This document shows positions 1 to 11,062 of a stretch of DNA of 64,000 nt, piece by piece. The translations under genes were made by a program, and so were the position numbers. Position 1 is the first letter of the stretch. Each line of letters opens with the position of its first letter. This stretch comes from Cololabis saira (Eukaryota > Chordata > Actinopteri > Beloniformes > Belonidae), in assembly GCF_033807715.1 (NCBI RefSeq), contig NC_084607.1, positions 16,354,941-16,418,940 on the forward strand, read 5' to 3'. The notes below the pieces were generated by a model. The model was not told the origin of the DNA. It saw nothing but the letters and a program-made list of their open reading frames with translations, and searched no databases.

Positions 1-927
1 AGCAGGAAATGTGCATTGTGCAGTGAAATGCAGCCACTTAACGTTGTTTATATCTCAAACAGGAGATGGGGAGAGGAGGGATTAACTTCCTGAAACTTTG
101 CCTTTCCTCTGTTTTTGTTTTCCTTTTCCCTTTGTCTTTCTTGCAGACAGCTGTCTGAGACAAGATGCCGCTTCCACCGGAGACCTCACTCTTTTTCACT
201 CTCTGGCTCGCGGTTGCCATGGAAAAAGCCCAGAAATGGGGCAGATAACGTTTCGATGAAGGAGCAGAGACTGGAAGGTCTGGAGGGACGCAACCAGTTT
301 CCTGGGCCCATCCTGTCAAAGCCATCAAGCCCTTTTGATGTGTGGAGACGGTGAGGACGACCAAGCGGTGGGGGAAATTTAGAAAAGCAGAAAATAGGAG
401 GAAGGTTCAAGAAAAAAAAAACCGAGGGGGATGGGATGAAACTCAAACTCATCTGTTGTCTGGAGTCAATTTTTTGTATGGAGAGATAACAGCATTTAAA
501 AAAGAAATGACTTAAAGAATGAAGATCTATCTGTGTTGGGAATATTGTAAGCACCGGGTGCAATTTTAAGGGAGGAAAAATCAAAGAGTCAATATTGTGC
601 AGCCAGAAAAATGAGTCACAGCAATCCAGGAAAAAAAAAATCGACCTGATTTCCTGTCTCTGATGTAAGAATTAACTGTCCATTACTGAGGTATTAATAA
701 TCTCATAAGTACCGTGTTGGTGATTAATTGCAGCACAAAGTCAGGCGGAGAAAGTTAAAATGAGGCTTGCTGGCACCGGCGGTCTATCTATCAAGCTAAC
801 AAATCAAAACATAATCATAAAAATCAGAGAAAGGCCAAATGTTCTGTGGGAATTTTAGTGGACTCCAGCAAACTGAAAGATGGCGCATCCATAAATTTCA
901 GAGGCCAGAGTTTCTGCTACATCCAAC
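1..927. other. Intergenic DNA, no gene seen
   Basis: No open frame here resembles a protein family I recognise. A pyrimidine-rich tract followed by AG near 110-146 looks like a splice acceptor and opens a short frame to about 354, but there is no matching donor or recognisable product, so I do not call an exon. The stretch ends at the 7-bp target duplication ATCCAAC (921-927) of the large element that follows. Confidence 0.6.
921..927. repeat. Left target-site duplication ATCCAAC
   Basis: The 7-mer ATCCAAC lies immediately outside the left terminus at 928 and recurs immediately outside the right terminus at 8471-8477. The bases beyond differ (C on the left side, A on the right), so the duplication is exactly 7 bp. 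Confidence 0.75.
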
Positions 928-1155
928 CAACCCAGTCTCACACAAAAACGTACCCTGCCTACGTTGGTCCAAAGTGCAAAAACGTAGAGGGGCTACAATA
1001 TTAGCCCTTGAAATGTATAACTGTTACGTTTTTTTAGCCCTTAAAACGTATAACTGTTACATTTTTCTGCCGATTCGTTTTGAGCCCAAGTCACGTGACT
1101 TTTAAGATTCTGGCCGTGATACCAACAAACACGGTGGACATTTTTCATTTTTGAG

Positions 1156-2189
1156 TGAAGAAAATCAATATTTTGAGTTAGTTTCTGCATAGAAATGCGT
1201 TTTGATTACATTTCTAGCAATACATATTTCACTTTCATAATATTCACTCAGTAAATGTATATAATCTCTTGCTTGCTCGTGGTTGCAAGGTTTTTTCAGA
1301 TCTCGTCAGAATAATGTAAATCTGGAACGTTTTAAAAACGTGAAATGGTTACATTTTTGGTTGCTGTACACGCTGTGAAGAAAATCAATATTTTGAGTTA
1401 GTTTCTGCATAGAAATGCGTTTTGATTACATTTCTAGCAATACATATTCCACTTTCATAATATTCACTCAGTAAATGTATATAATCTCTTGCTTGCTCGT
1501 GGTTGCAAGGTTTTTTCAGATCTCGTCAGAATAATGTAAATCTGGAACGTTTTAAAAACGTGAAATGGTTACATTTTTGGTTGCTGTACACGCTGTGAAG
1601 AAAATCAATATTTTGAGTTAGTTTCTGCATAGAAATGCGTTTTGATTACATTTCTAGCAATACATATTTCACTTTCATAATATTCACTCAGTAAATGTAT
1701 ATAATCTCTTGCTTGCTCGTGGTTGCAAGGTTTTATCAGATCTCGTCGGAATAATGTAAATCTGGAACGTTTTAAAAACGTGAAATGGTTACATTTTTGG
1801 TTGCTGTACACGCTGTGAAGAAAATCAATATTTTGAGTTAGTTTCTGCATAGAAATGCGTTTTGATTACATTTCTAGCAATACATATTTCACTTTCATAA
1901 TATTCACTCAGTAAATGTATACAATCTCTTGCTTGCTCGTGGTTGCAAGGTTTTTTCAGATCTCGTCAGAATAATGTAAAACTGGAACGTTTTAATAACG
2001 TGAAATGGTTACATTTTTGGTTGCTGGACACGCTGTGGAAAAAATCAATATTTTGAGTTAGTTTCTGCATAGAAATGCGTTTTGATTACATTTCTAGCAA
2101 TACATATTTCACTTTCATAATATTCACTCAATAAATGTACATAATCTCTTGCTTGCTCTGGTTGAAAGGTTTTTCAGATCTCGTCAGAA
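1156..2189. repeat. 220-bp tandem array, left arm (five copies)
   Basis: The word AAAATCAATATTTTGAG recurs at 1161, 1381, 1601, 1821 and 2041, an exact 220-bp period. Copies differ by a few substitutions and the last is cut short near 2189, where a second copy of the element's terminal sequence begins. Each unit contains an inverted pair AACGT...ACGTT around a run of A and T. Confidence 0.9.
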
Positions 2190-2305
2190 TACCCTGGCTA
2201 CGTTGGTCCAAATGCAAAAACGTAGAGGGGTTACAATATTAGCCCTTGAAATGTATAACTGTTACATTTTTCTAGCCCTTGAAATGTATAACTGTTACAT
2301 TTAAG
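2190..2305. repeat. Internal direct copy of the left terminal sequence
   Basis: From TACCCTGGCTACGTTGGTCC through the GAAATGTATAACTGTTACA words, this repeats 951-1070 in the same orientation with about ten differences. The 220-bp array therefore sits between two direct copies of terminal sequence. Confidence 0.8.
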
Positions 2306-2615
2306 GAAAAATAAAAATGCTGCCATTTCTTTGATTCTCGGTCTAAATTGCAATATTTTAAGATAGTTTCGCCATGAAAAGCAGATTTTATCATATTCAT
2401 AGCAAGAAATATATTTTGGTTATTTTACCCTCATTTAATGGATCTTATTGACGGAAATGTATGAACCATGTGCTTGTTTTACTTCCTTTGAGTAATAAAA
2501 CCACCAATTCTCTTGCATGGCCCCGTTATTAAAATATATGCCAGGCCCAGTGCTTAATTTCTAAAGTGGGAGGTCCCGGAGCGCAGACGATGAGTGGCTC
2601 CGGTGCGAGAGAAAA

Positions 2616-2618
<3 letters not shown>

Positions 2619-2668
<50 letters not shown>
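2619..2668. repeat. (AC)n microsatellite, left arm
   Basis: About 25 AC units. The mirror tract in the right arm (6091-6119) has only about 14 units of GT, so the two arms have diverged in length here. Confidence 0.95.
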
Positions 2669-2670
<2 letters not shown>

Positions 2671-2913
2671 TTGAACTGTCCGTTTTGACGTTAACGGCGA
2701 TTTTCACAATGATATCTGCAACATTTCTTAAGGCAGAAACACCACTGTATCATTGTTAATTACACAACATTAGTGGGTTAATTTCCTGCACACCAATTTT
2801 CATGTTTTTCCCTTCGATTGTGAGAAAAAAAAGAGTTGTTTCACGCTGAGAGCATCATGCCAGCCAATCAGAATCCTGGAAAAAACATCAACAAATGACA
2901 CGTGTAACTTCCA

Positions 2914-2958
2914 GGCTGATTTATGGTTCCGCGTTACACCAACGCAGAGCCTACGGCG
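2914..2958 (+). repeat. Half of a palindromic MITE inside the left arm
   Basis: GGCTGATTTATGGTTCCGCG and the following bases to the word CTACGGCG match one arm of the small palindrome at 36899-36997 in ccdc43 intron 1. Only one half is present in each arm of the large element; the mirror half is at 5802-5846. Confidence 0.75.
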
Positions 2959-2992
2959 GAAGTGATACTAGTAGCTGATTGGCCGATATGTG

Positions 2993-2993
<1 letters not shown>

Positions 2994-3035
<42 letters not shown>

Positions 3036-3082
3036 CTACCACCATCATCATCATCACCATCACCATCATCATCATCATCATC
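2994..3082. repeat. (ATC)n microsatellite, left arm
   Basis: Imperfect CAT/ATC trinucleotide run. It gives histidine-rich or aspartate-rich chance frames on the two strands, which are not genes. Confidence 0.95.
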
Positions 3083-3335
3083 AGTCAAGTCAAATTGCAC
3101 GTGCGAGGTCCCGTTCATCGCTGCTTGCAGCTTTAATTTATATATAACTATTTTAACATTTCTAAACACAAAAACACAAAAGTGTCCTTGATAATTCAAT
3201 AATACAATAGGTTCATGTTAAGGACATCCGTTTTAATTAGTTCTCCTTCGATTATGAGATGTTATTAATGCTCAGTAGACACAGGAGGTTTGTTATGTAT
3301 TGTTATGAGGCCTATTTCGTGTCTATTTTTGAACA

Positions 3336-4070
3336 GTTCACTAATGCTTTGAGCTAGGAAGCTGAAATTCTAGACTCTGTATCAAGAGGTGACTTTCATC
3401 CACTGTGCGGATTTTCAGATCTCTGTGACCTTCGGAAGTGTCAAAGGTCACCCCGTCTGTTGCTTTTCGGCCTGCTAAGACTATTTCATGTCTTTTTTTG
3501 CATAGTTCACTAACGCTTTGAGCTAGGAAGCTGAAATTGTAGACTCTGTATCAGGAGGTGACTTTCATCCACTGTGTGGATTTTCAGATCTCTATGACCT
3601 TCGGAAGTGTCAAAGGTCACCGCGTCTGTTGCTTTTCGGCCTGCTAAGACTATTTTGTGTCTTTTTTTGCATAGTTCACTAACGCTTTGAGCTAGGAAGC
3701 TGAAATTGTAGACTCTGTATCAGGAGGTGACTTTCATCCACTGTGCGGATTTTCAGATCTCTATGACCTTCGGAAGTGTCAAAGGTCACCGCGTCTGTTG
3801 CTTTTCGGCCTGCTAAGACTATTTTGTGTCTTTTTTTGCATAGTTCACTAACGCTTTGAGCTAGGAAGCTGAAATTCTAGACTCTGTATCAGGAGGTGAC
3901 TCTCATCCACTGTGCCGAGGTCCAGACCCGTGCGACCTTCGGAAGTGCCAAAGGTCACCGTGTGCGGTGCCTTTTTCGTGCCTTTTTTGTGTGTTTTTTG
4001 AATAATTCACTAACGCTTTGAGCTGGGAGGCTGATTTTTGACTATGTTGCAATGCAGAAGGCCCTTTGCT
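3336..4070. repeat. 169-bp tandem array, left arm (five copies)
   Basis: The word TTCACTAAYGCTTTGAGCT recurs near 3336, 3505, 3674, 3843 and 4004. Units contain GACCTTCGGAAGTG and TCAAAGGTCACC, a short imperfect inverted pair. The mirror array in the right arm has four copies. Confidence 0.85.
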
Positions 4071-4351
4071 AGGATCTTTTGGTCTTGTGGCTGTACGACT
4101 TCCACAGAGCTAGTTGGCATTGCAGAGGGTTTACAGAGTTGAGACTTGGTAAGCCCAATTTAAGCCCCATATGGAGGCCACAGGTCAAGTTTTACTTGGT
4201 TTGGTCAAATATTGTGGCAACGGTGTCCGTTCGAATGTTGGAAAAGGTGACGTTTCAAAGCCCCGCCCATCGAAAAGTACAGGTCTGATCTCCACCAAAC
4301 TAACGTCTGTCTGATCAGGGGATGCCCCCAAACAACATATAAAAAATTCAG

Positions 4352-4505
4352 ACTCCTAGCTAAAGGCGTTAGTGAACTATGCAAAAAAAGACACAAAATA
4401 GGCCCTGTTCCATTAGTCAGGAGGCTCTCAGAGCTAGAGGTTTCTACACCCTCCTAACCAGCCAGAACGTTTTAGAGGAAACACTGTTGCAGAAGTCATA
4501 GAAAT
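4352..4505. other. Central spacer (loop) of the giant palindrome
   Basis: This is the only asymmetric part of the element. Its left half (about 4352-4405) is a piece of the 169-bp unit in the right-arm orientation; the remainder, to 4505, is unlike the arms. A hairpin with a 154-base loop would form if a strand folded. Confidence 0.75.
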
Positions 4506-4809
4506 CTGAATTTTTTATATGTTGTTTGGGGGCATCCCCTGATCAGACAGACGTTAGTTTGGTGCAGATCAGACCTGTACTTTTCGATGGGCGGGGCTTT
4601 GAAACGTCACCTTTTCCAACATTCGAACGGACACCGTTGCCACAATATTTGACCAAACCAAGTAAAACTTGACCTGTGGCCTCCATATGGGGCTTAAATT
4701 GGGCTTACCAAGTCTCAACTCTGTAAACCCTCTGCAATGCCAACTAGCTCTGTGGAAGTCGTACAGCCACAAGACCAAAAGATCCTAGCAAAGGGCCTTC
4801 TGCATTGCA

Positions 4810-5370
4810 ACATAGTCAAAAATCAGCTTCCCAGCTCAAAGTGTTAGTGAATTATTCAAAAAACACACAAAAAATGCACGAAAAAGGCACCACACACGGT
4901 GACCTTTGGCACTTCCGAAGGTCGCACGGGTCTGGACCTCGGCACAGTGGATGAGAGTCACCTCCTGATACAGAGTCTAGAATTTCAGCTTCCTAGCTCA
5001 AAGCGTTAGTGAACTATGCAAAAAAAGACACAAAATAGTCTTAGCAGGCCGAAAAGCAACAGAGGCGGTGACCTTTGACACTTCCGAAGGTCACAGAGAT
5101 CTGAAAATCCGCACAGTGGATGAAAGTCACCTCCTGATACAGAGTCTAGAATTTCAGCTTCCTAGCTCAAAGCGTTAGTGAACTATGCAAAAAAAGACAC
5201 GAAATAGTCTTAGCAGGCCGAAAAGCAACAGACGGGGTGACCTTTGACACTTCCGAAGGTCACAGAGATCTGAAAATCCGCACAGTGGATGAAAGTCACC
5301 TCTTGATACAGAGTCTAGAATTTCAGCTTCCTAGCTCAAAGCATTAGTGAACTGTTCAAAAATAGACACG
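4810..5370. repeat. 169-bp tandem array, right arm (four copies)
   Basis: Reverse complement of the left-arm array; AGCTCAAAGYRTTAGTGAA recurs near 4832, 4995, 5164 and 5334. One copy fewer than in the left arm. Confidence 0.85.
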
Positions 5371-5605
5371 AAATAGGCCTCATAACAATACATAACAAAC
5401 CTCCTGTGTCTACTGAGCATTAATAACATCTCATAATCGAAGGAGAACTAATTAAAACGGATGTCCTTAACATGAACCTATTGTATTATTGAATTATCAA
5501 GGACACTTTCGTGTTTTTGTGTTTAGAAATGTTAAAATAGTTATATATAAATTAAAGCTGCAAGCAGCGATGAACGGGACCTCGCACGTGCAATTTGACT
5601 TGACT

Positions 5606-5670
5606 GATGATGATGATGATGATGGTGATGGTGATGATGATGATGGTGGTAGCGATGATGATGATGATGG

Positions 5671-5702
<32 letters not shown>

Positions 5703-5715
5703 GTGGTGATGATGG

Positions 5716-5767
<52 letters not shown>
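5606..5767. repeat. (GAT)n microsatellite, right arm
   Basis: Mirror of 2994-3082 but about 70 bases longer. The frames of poly-Asp, poly-His, poly-Met and poly-Ile that cross it are products of the trinucleotide. Confidence 0.95.
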
Positions 5768-5801
5768 CACATATCGGCCAATCAGCTACTAGTATCACTT
5801 C

Positions 5802-5846
5802 CGCCGTAGGCTCTGCGTTGGTGTAACGCGGAACCATAAATCAGCC
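5802..5846 (-). repeat. Half of a palindromic MITE inside the right arm
   Basis: CGCCGTAGGCTCTGCGTTGG and the following bases to CATAAATCAGCC match the second half of the palindrome at 36950-36996, differing at only a position or two. Mirror of 2914-2958. Confidence 0.75.
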
Positions 5847-6090
5847 TGGAAGTTACACGTGTCATTTGTTGATGTTTTTTCCAGGATTCTGATTGGCTGG
5901 CATGATGCTCTCAGCGTGAAACAACTCTTTTTTTTCTCACAATTGAAGGGAAAAACATGAAAATTGGTGTGCAGGAAATTAACCCACTAATGTTGTGTAA
6001 TTAACAATGATACAGTGGTGTTTCTGCCTTAAGAAATGTTGCAGATATCATTGTGAAAATCGCCGTTAACGTCAAAACGGACAGTTCAAC

Positions 6091-6091
6091 A

Positions 6092-6119
<28 letters not shown>
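6091..6119. repeat. (GT)n microsatellite, right arm
   Basis: Reverse-complement partner of the (AC)n tract at 2619-2668, shorter by about 20 bases. Confidence 0.95.
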
Positions 6120-6122
<3 letters not shown>

Positions 6123-6433
6123 TTTTCTCTCGCACCGGAGCCACTCATCGTCTGCGCTCCGGGACCTCCCACTTTAGAAATTAAGCACTGGGCCTGGCAT
6201 ATATTTTAATAACGGGGCCATGCAAGAGAATTGGTGGTTTTATTACTCAAAGGAAGTAAAACAAGCACATGGTTCATACATTTCCGTCAATAAGATCCAT
6301 TAAATGAGGGTAAAATAACCAAAATATATTTCTTGCTATGAATATGATAAAATCTGCTTTTCATGGCGAAACTATCTTAAAATATTGCAATTTAGACCAA
6401 GAATCAAAGAAATGGCAGCAATTTTATTTTTCC

Positions 6434-6548
6434 TTAAATGTAACAGTTATACATTTCAAGGGCTAGAAAAATGTAACAGTTATACATTTCAAGGGCTAAT
6501 ATTGTAACCCCTCTACGTTTTTGCATTTGGACCAACGTAGCCAGGGTA
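6434..6548. repeat. Internal copy of the right terminal sequence
   Basis: Mirror of 2190-2305 in the right arm. It matches 8335-8452 in the same orientation and lies on the inner side of the eight-copy array. Confidence 0.8.
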
Positions 6549-8243
6549 TTCTGACGAGATCTGAAAAACCTTTCAACCAGAGCAAGCAAGAGATTATGTA
6601 CATTTATTGAGTGAATATTATGAAAGTGAAATATGTATTGCTAGAAATGTAATCAAAACGCATTTCTATGCAGAAACTAACTCAAAATATTGATTTTTTC
6701 CACAGCGTGTCCAGCAACCAAAAATGTAACCATTTCACGTTATTAAAACGTTCCAGTTTTACATTATTCTGACGAGATCTGAAAAAACCTTGCAACCACG
6801 AGCAAGCAAGAGATTATATACATTTACTGAGTGAATATTATGAGAGTGAAATATGTATTGCTAGAAATGTAATCAAAACGCATTTCTATGCAGAAACTAA
6901 CTCAAAATATTGATTTTCTTCACAGCGTGTACAGCAACCAAAAATGTAACCATTTCACGTTTTTAAAACGTTCCAGATTTACATTATTCTGACGAGATCT
7001 GAAAAAACCTTGCAACCACGAGCAAGCAAGAGATTATATACATTTACTGAGTGAATATTATGAAAGTGAAATATGTATTGCTAGAAATGTAATCAAAACG
7101 CATTTCTAAGCAGAAACTAACTCAAAATATTGATTTTCTTCACAGCGTGTACAGCAACCAAAAATGTAACCATTTCACGTTTTTAAAACGTTCCAGATTT
7201 ACATTATTCCGACGAGATCTGAAAAAACCTTGCAACCACGAGCAAGCAAGAGATTATATACATTTACTGAGTGAATATTATGAAAGTGAAATATGTATTG
7301 CTAGAAATGTAATCAAAACGCATTTCTATGCAGAAACTAACTCAAAATATTGATTTTCTTCACAGCGTGTACAGCAACCAAAAATGTAACCATTTAACGT
7401 TTTTAAAACGTTCCAGATTTACATTATTCTGACGAGATCTGAAAAAACCTTGCAACCACGAGCAAGCAAGAGATTGTATACATTTACTGAGTGAATATTA
7501 TGAAAGTGAAATATGTATTGCTAGAAATGTAATCAAAACGCATTTCTATGCAGAAACTAACTCAAAATATTGATTTTCTTCACAGCGTGTACAGCAACCA
7601 AAAATGTAACCATTTCACGTTTTTAAAACGTTCCAGATTTACATTATTCCGACGAGATCTGAAAAAACCTTGCAACCACGAGCAAGCAAGAGATTATATA
7701 CATTTACTGAGTGAATATTATGAAAGTGAAATATGTATTGCTAGAAATGTAATCAAAACGCATTTCTATGCAGAAACTAACTCAAAATATTGATTTTCTT
7801 CACAGCGTGTACAGCAACCAAAAATGTAACCATTTCACGTTTTTAAAACGTTCCAGATTTACATTATTCTGACGAGATCTGAAAAAACCTTGCAACCACG
7901 AGCAAGCAAGAGATTATATACATTTACTGAGTGAATATTATGAAAGTGGAATATGTATTGCTAGAAATGTAATCAAAACGCATTTCTATGCAGAAACTAA
8001 CTCAAAATATTGATTTTCTTCACAGCGTGTACAGCAACCAAAAATGTAACCATTTCACGTTTTTAAAACGTTCCAGATTTACATTATTCTGACGAGATCT
8101 GAAAAAACCTTGCAACCACGAGCAAGCAAGAGATTATATACATTTACTGAGTGAATATTATGAAAGTGAAATATGTATTGCTAGAAATGTAATCAAAACG
8201 CATTTCTATGCAGAAACTAACTCAAAATATTGATTTTCTTCAC
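6549..8243. repeat. 220-bp tandem array, right arm (eight copies)
   Basis: Reverse complement of the left-arm array. The word CTCAAAATATTGATTTT recurs every 220 bp, with copies ending near 6699, 6920, 7140, 7360, 7580, 7800, 8020 and 8240. There are eight copies against five in the left arm, so the array changed length after, or independently of, palindrome formation. Confidence 0.9.
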
Positions 8244-8470
8244 TCAAAAATGAAAAATGTCCACCGTGTTTGTTGGTATCACGGCCAGAATCTTAAAAGT
8301 CACGTGACTTGGGCTCAAAACGAATCGGCAGAAAAATGTAACAGTTATACGTTTTAAGGGCTAAAAAAACGTAACAGTTATACATTTCAAGGGCTAATAT
8401 TGTAGCCCCTCTACGTTTTTGCACTTTGGACCAACGTAGGCAGGGTACGTTTTTGTGTGAGACTGGGTTG

Positions 8471-8477
8471 ATCCAAC
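8471..8477. repeat. Right target-site duplication ATCCAAC
   Basis: Partner of 921-927, directly after the right terminus GACTGGGTTG that ends at 8470. Confidence 0.75.
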
Positions 8478-10542
8478 AACAACAACTGCGGCTGTCGAGA
8501 TGGCCAAAACTTCAGAACTGGCTGGAAGTTAAAGCTTTGAGGAACTGATACCATCAAAACGTTGAATTAATTCATTTCCAACTTCCAACAGCAGAGATAC
8601 ACCGGCTGATTAAAAACTGTAACCAAACAGTGAAAAGTTGGACACACGTCAATGTTCAAATAAATGCAGCTCTTCTTGAGTCATTTCATAGAACTGAAAC
8701 CTTTTATTTCCAGCTTCTATCAGACTTAAGTGCCGTTTTTTGAAACCCAGTTGGTTTGTTTTTTTCTAAGCCCAAATACTTATTTTCAAGATGTCCAAGA
8801 GCTTTTCACATTTCTATCACATCCTTGAAGCTGAGCGGCCATTACTGATGAGCTGAGTGTTCGTCTTGGGGATCCAGAGCGCCTGGCTCTCTGTTTATTC
8901 TCTCTTTTTGGCATCTGCAGGTGAAGTCCCCCACCTGTGTTCTTGATTTCAGTCATGTAAAATGCATTACTTCCCGCACACAGCAGTTGCTTAGATAGCA
9001 AACCATAAAACATTCATGAGCTGGGCATAAGCTGCAACGCTTGCCATATAATAATAGTTGATAAAGTACTAAACCAGAAAAGGATCTATGTTTTATATAA
9101 CGCCACCAAATGTTGGTCTATTATTTCCAAAAGATTGCCACAGAAAGGTTCGATTTATTTATATAACGTCTGTTACAACAGAGTTTGTCTCGAGGTGCTT
9201 TCCAAAACAGGACCCCCGGGCGATAGGGAGAAAAGGTGAGTTTATAACTTCAAGCCCCACTGTTATTGTTATTGTGATTTTTCTCAATCTGTCCCATGAT
9301 GGCCTCCTGATCGCATAATCACGTTACCATTAGGATGATCAAAATCCCTTTCATTAATCAAATACCTATAAAATCAATGAAATAGTGATCAGTTTCTGCT
9401 GTATTTATGCGTGTTGAAGCCAAAGAGGCATTTGCAGGTTAGCACTAAGTATACTTGAAATGAAACCTTCGGAGTGTCTTCCAAGATTGAGGATACCTCA
9501 CTGCAAAAAGGAAGTAATTGTGTGACTCATATTGTTTTGGCTGTCACTTTAAAGTCCAATTTCTGTTAGTGACTAACACTAAGATATTAAAGAGAAGAGG
9601 TGGGAGGCTAGAGCTGGATGATGAATGAAAATAACTTCACTTATAGGTGGAAGAGACAAGCCTCCGTCCATCTAGCGCGCCTTCAGGCTGCAGTAACTGG
9701 CATCACCCTTCCATCTTTGTGACCACATCACATGTCTAAACGTCCTAAAAGCAGCTGTCTGCCAGGGCCGACTGAGTCTGCGGAGGAGAGCTGACATAAT
9801 GTCAGAGGGAAAGGTGAAGTGGGATTGGATAGACTGTGACAAAAGCCCCTGAATTTGTCAAATTGTTACCGACACTTCAACCTGCGACCAGCAGGACGCA
9901 TCAAGCACCAAAACTGCTCACAGATCAGGTCAGCTGCAGGCTACCGTGAGGAGGGAAACAGGAGATGGTGTTTGTACAAACCCAAATCATTTCTCAGCAC
10001 CCCAGCCACCTTTTCTGTCCTCTTTTTCTCACTTTTTAAAACAGAGTGAAGGGAGGGGGGCCCTCAAGTGGAGGCACCGAACGATGGGGGGTAAGATACA
10101 GAGAGAAAGTTTGATGAAAGACCGCAGATGAGAAGAAACTGCTCGATGCAGATGAAAGAAAAGTCCCATACCGAGTTGTCACGGGGCCACCTAGCAGCCC
10201 CGCGTGTCCGGCAGGCTCGGTGCTCCATGTGAGAGGATGATGCCGTGCACAACAATCGCCTCAGAAGAGCAGCCATGCTCCGGGGGCAACGAGAGCCCAT
10301 CCCAACACTGCCGAGCAACAGTGCTTCCCTCTGGCCTCTTGCATTTCAGCCGGTTGAGGTTCCCAAACCAAGCTGTGCGTCAGTCGAATATTTACTCTCC
10401 TACTCCTCTTGTAGTTGAACTCATGATATTTATTCAAACTGTAGAGAACAGGAACTACAGGAGCTTCTGTTTGTATATAAAAACCCTAAAACCTTTGTTT
10501 TTATCTAAATATATGTTAAAATTCTTATTGCCCCTTCAGAAT
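8478..10542. other. Intergenic DNA; weak dispersed-repeat trace
   Basis: No gene recognised. Around 9145-9240 the sequence has the flavour of a LINE or SINE 3' end (TTTATTTATATAACG followed by TCTCGAGGTGCTTTCC), but it is too diverged to assign. The rest is ordinary single-copy-looking DNA. Confidence 0.45.

Positions 10543-11062
<520 letters not shown>

Larger units (their letters stand above)
928..8470. mobile_element. Giant foldback (inverted-repeat) DNA element, non-autonomous
   Basis: Two arms, 928-4351 and 4506-8470, are near-perfect reverse complements around a 154-bp spacer. The outer 43 bases (928-970 and 8428-8470) match perfectly; they begin CAACCCAGTCTCACAC. The 7-mer ATCCAAC stands directly outside both ends (921-927 and 8471-8477), as expected of a target-site duplication, so the whole unit appears to have inserted as one transposon. 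Arms hold a 220-bp tandem array, an internal copy of the terminal sequence, a CA/GT microsatellite, ATC/GAT repeats and a 169-bp tandem array. No transposase frame was seen; the open frames in the arrays (near 1605-1850 and 7548-7793) are repeats of one 220-bp unit and are probably chance. A 7-bp duplication fits P-like or Dada-like superfamilies among others; I cannot assign one. Confidence 0.85.

Noticed and set aside
110..359. Possible exon with acceptor-like TTTCTTGCAG
   Set aside because: No recognisable product, no clear donor, and no partner exon in the first 900 bases.
2923..5837. Open frames of poly-His, poly-Asp, poly-Met and poly-Ile
   Set aside because: They are produced by the ATC/GAT trinucleotide runs in the palindrome arms.
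1605..7793. Repeated frame beginning MQKLTQNIDF in the 220-bp arrays
   Set aside because: Found only because the 220-bp unit is repeated; copies start and stop at variable points, with no sign of selection on the frame.
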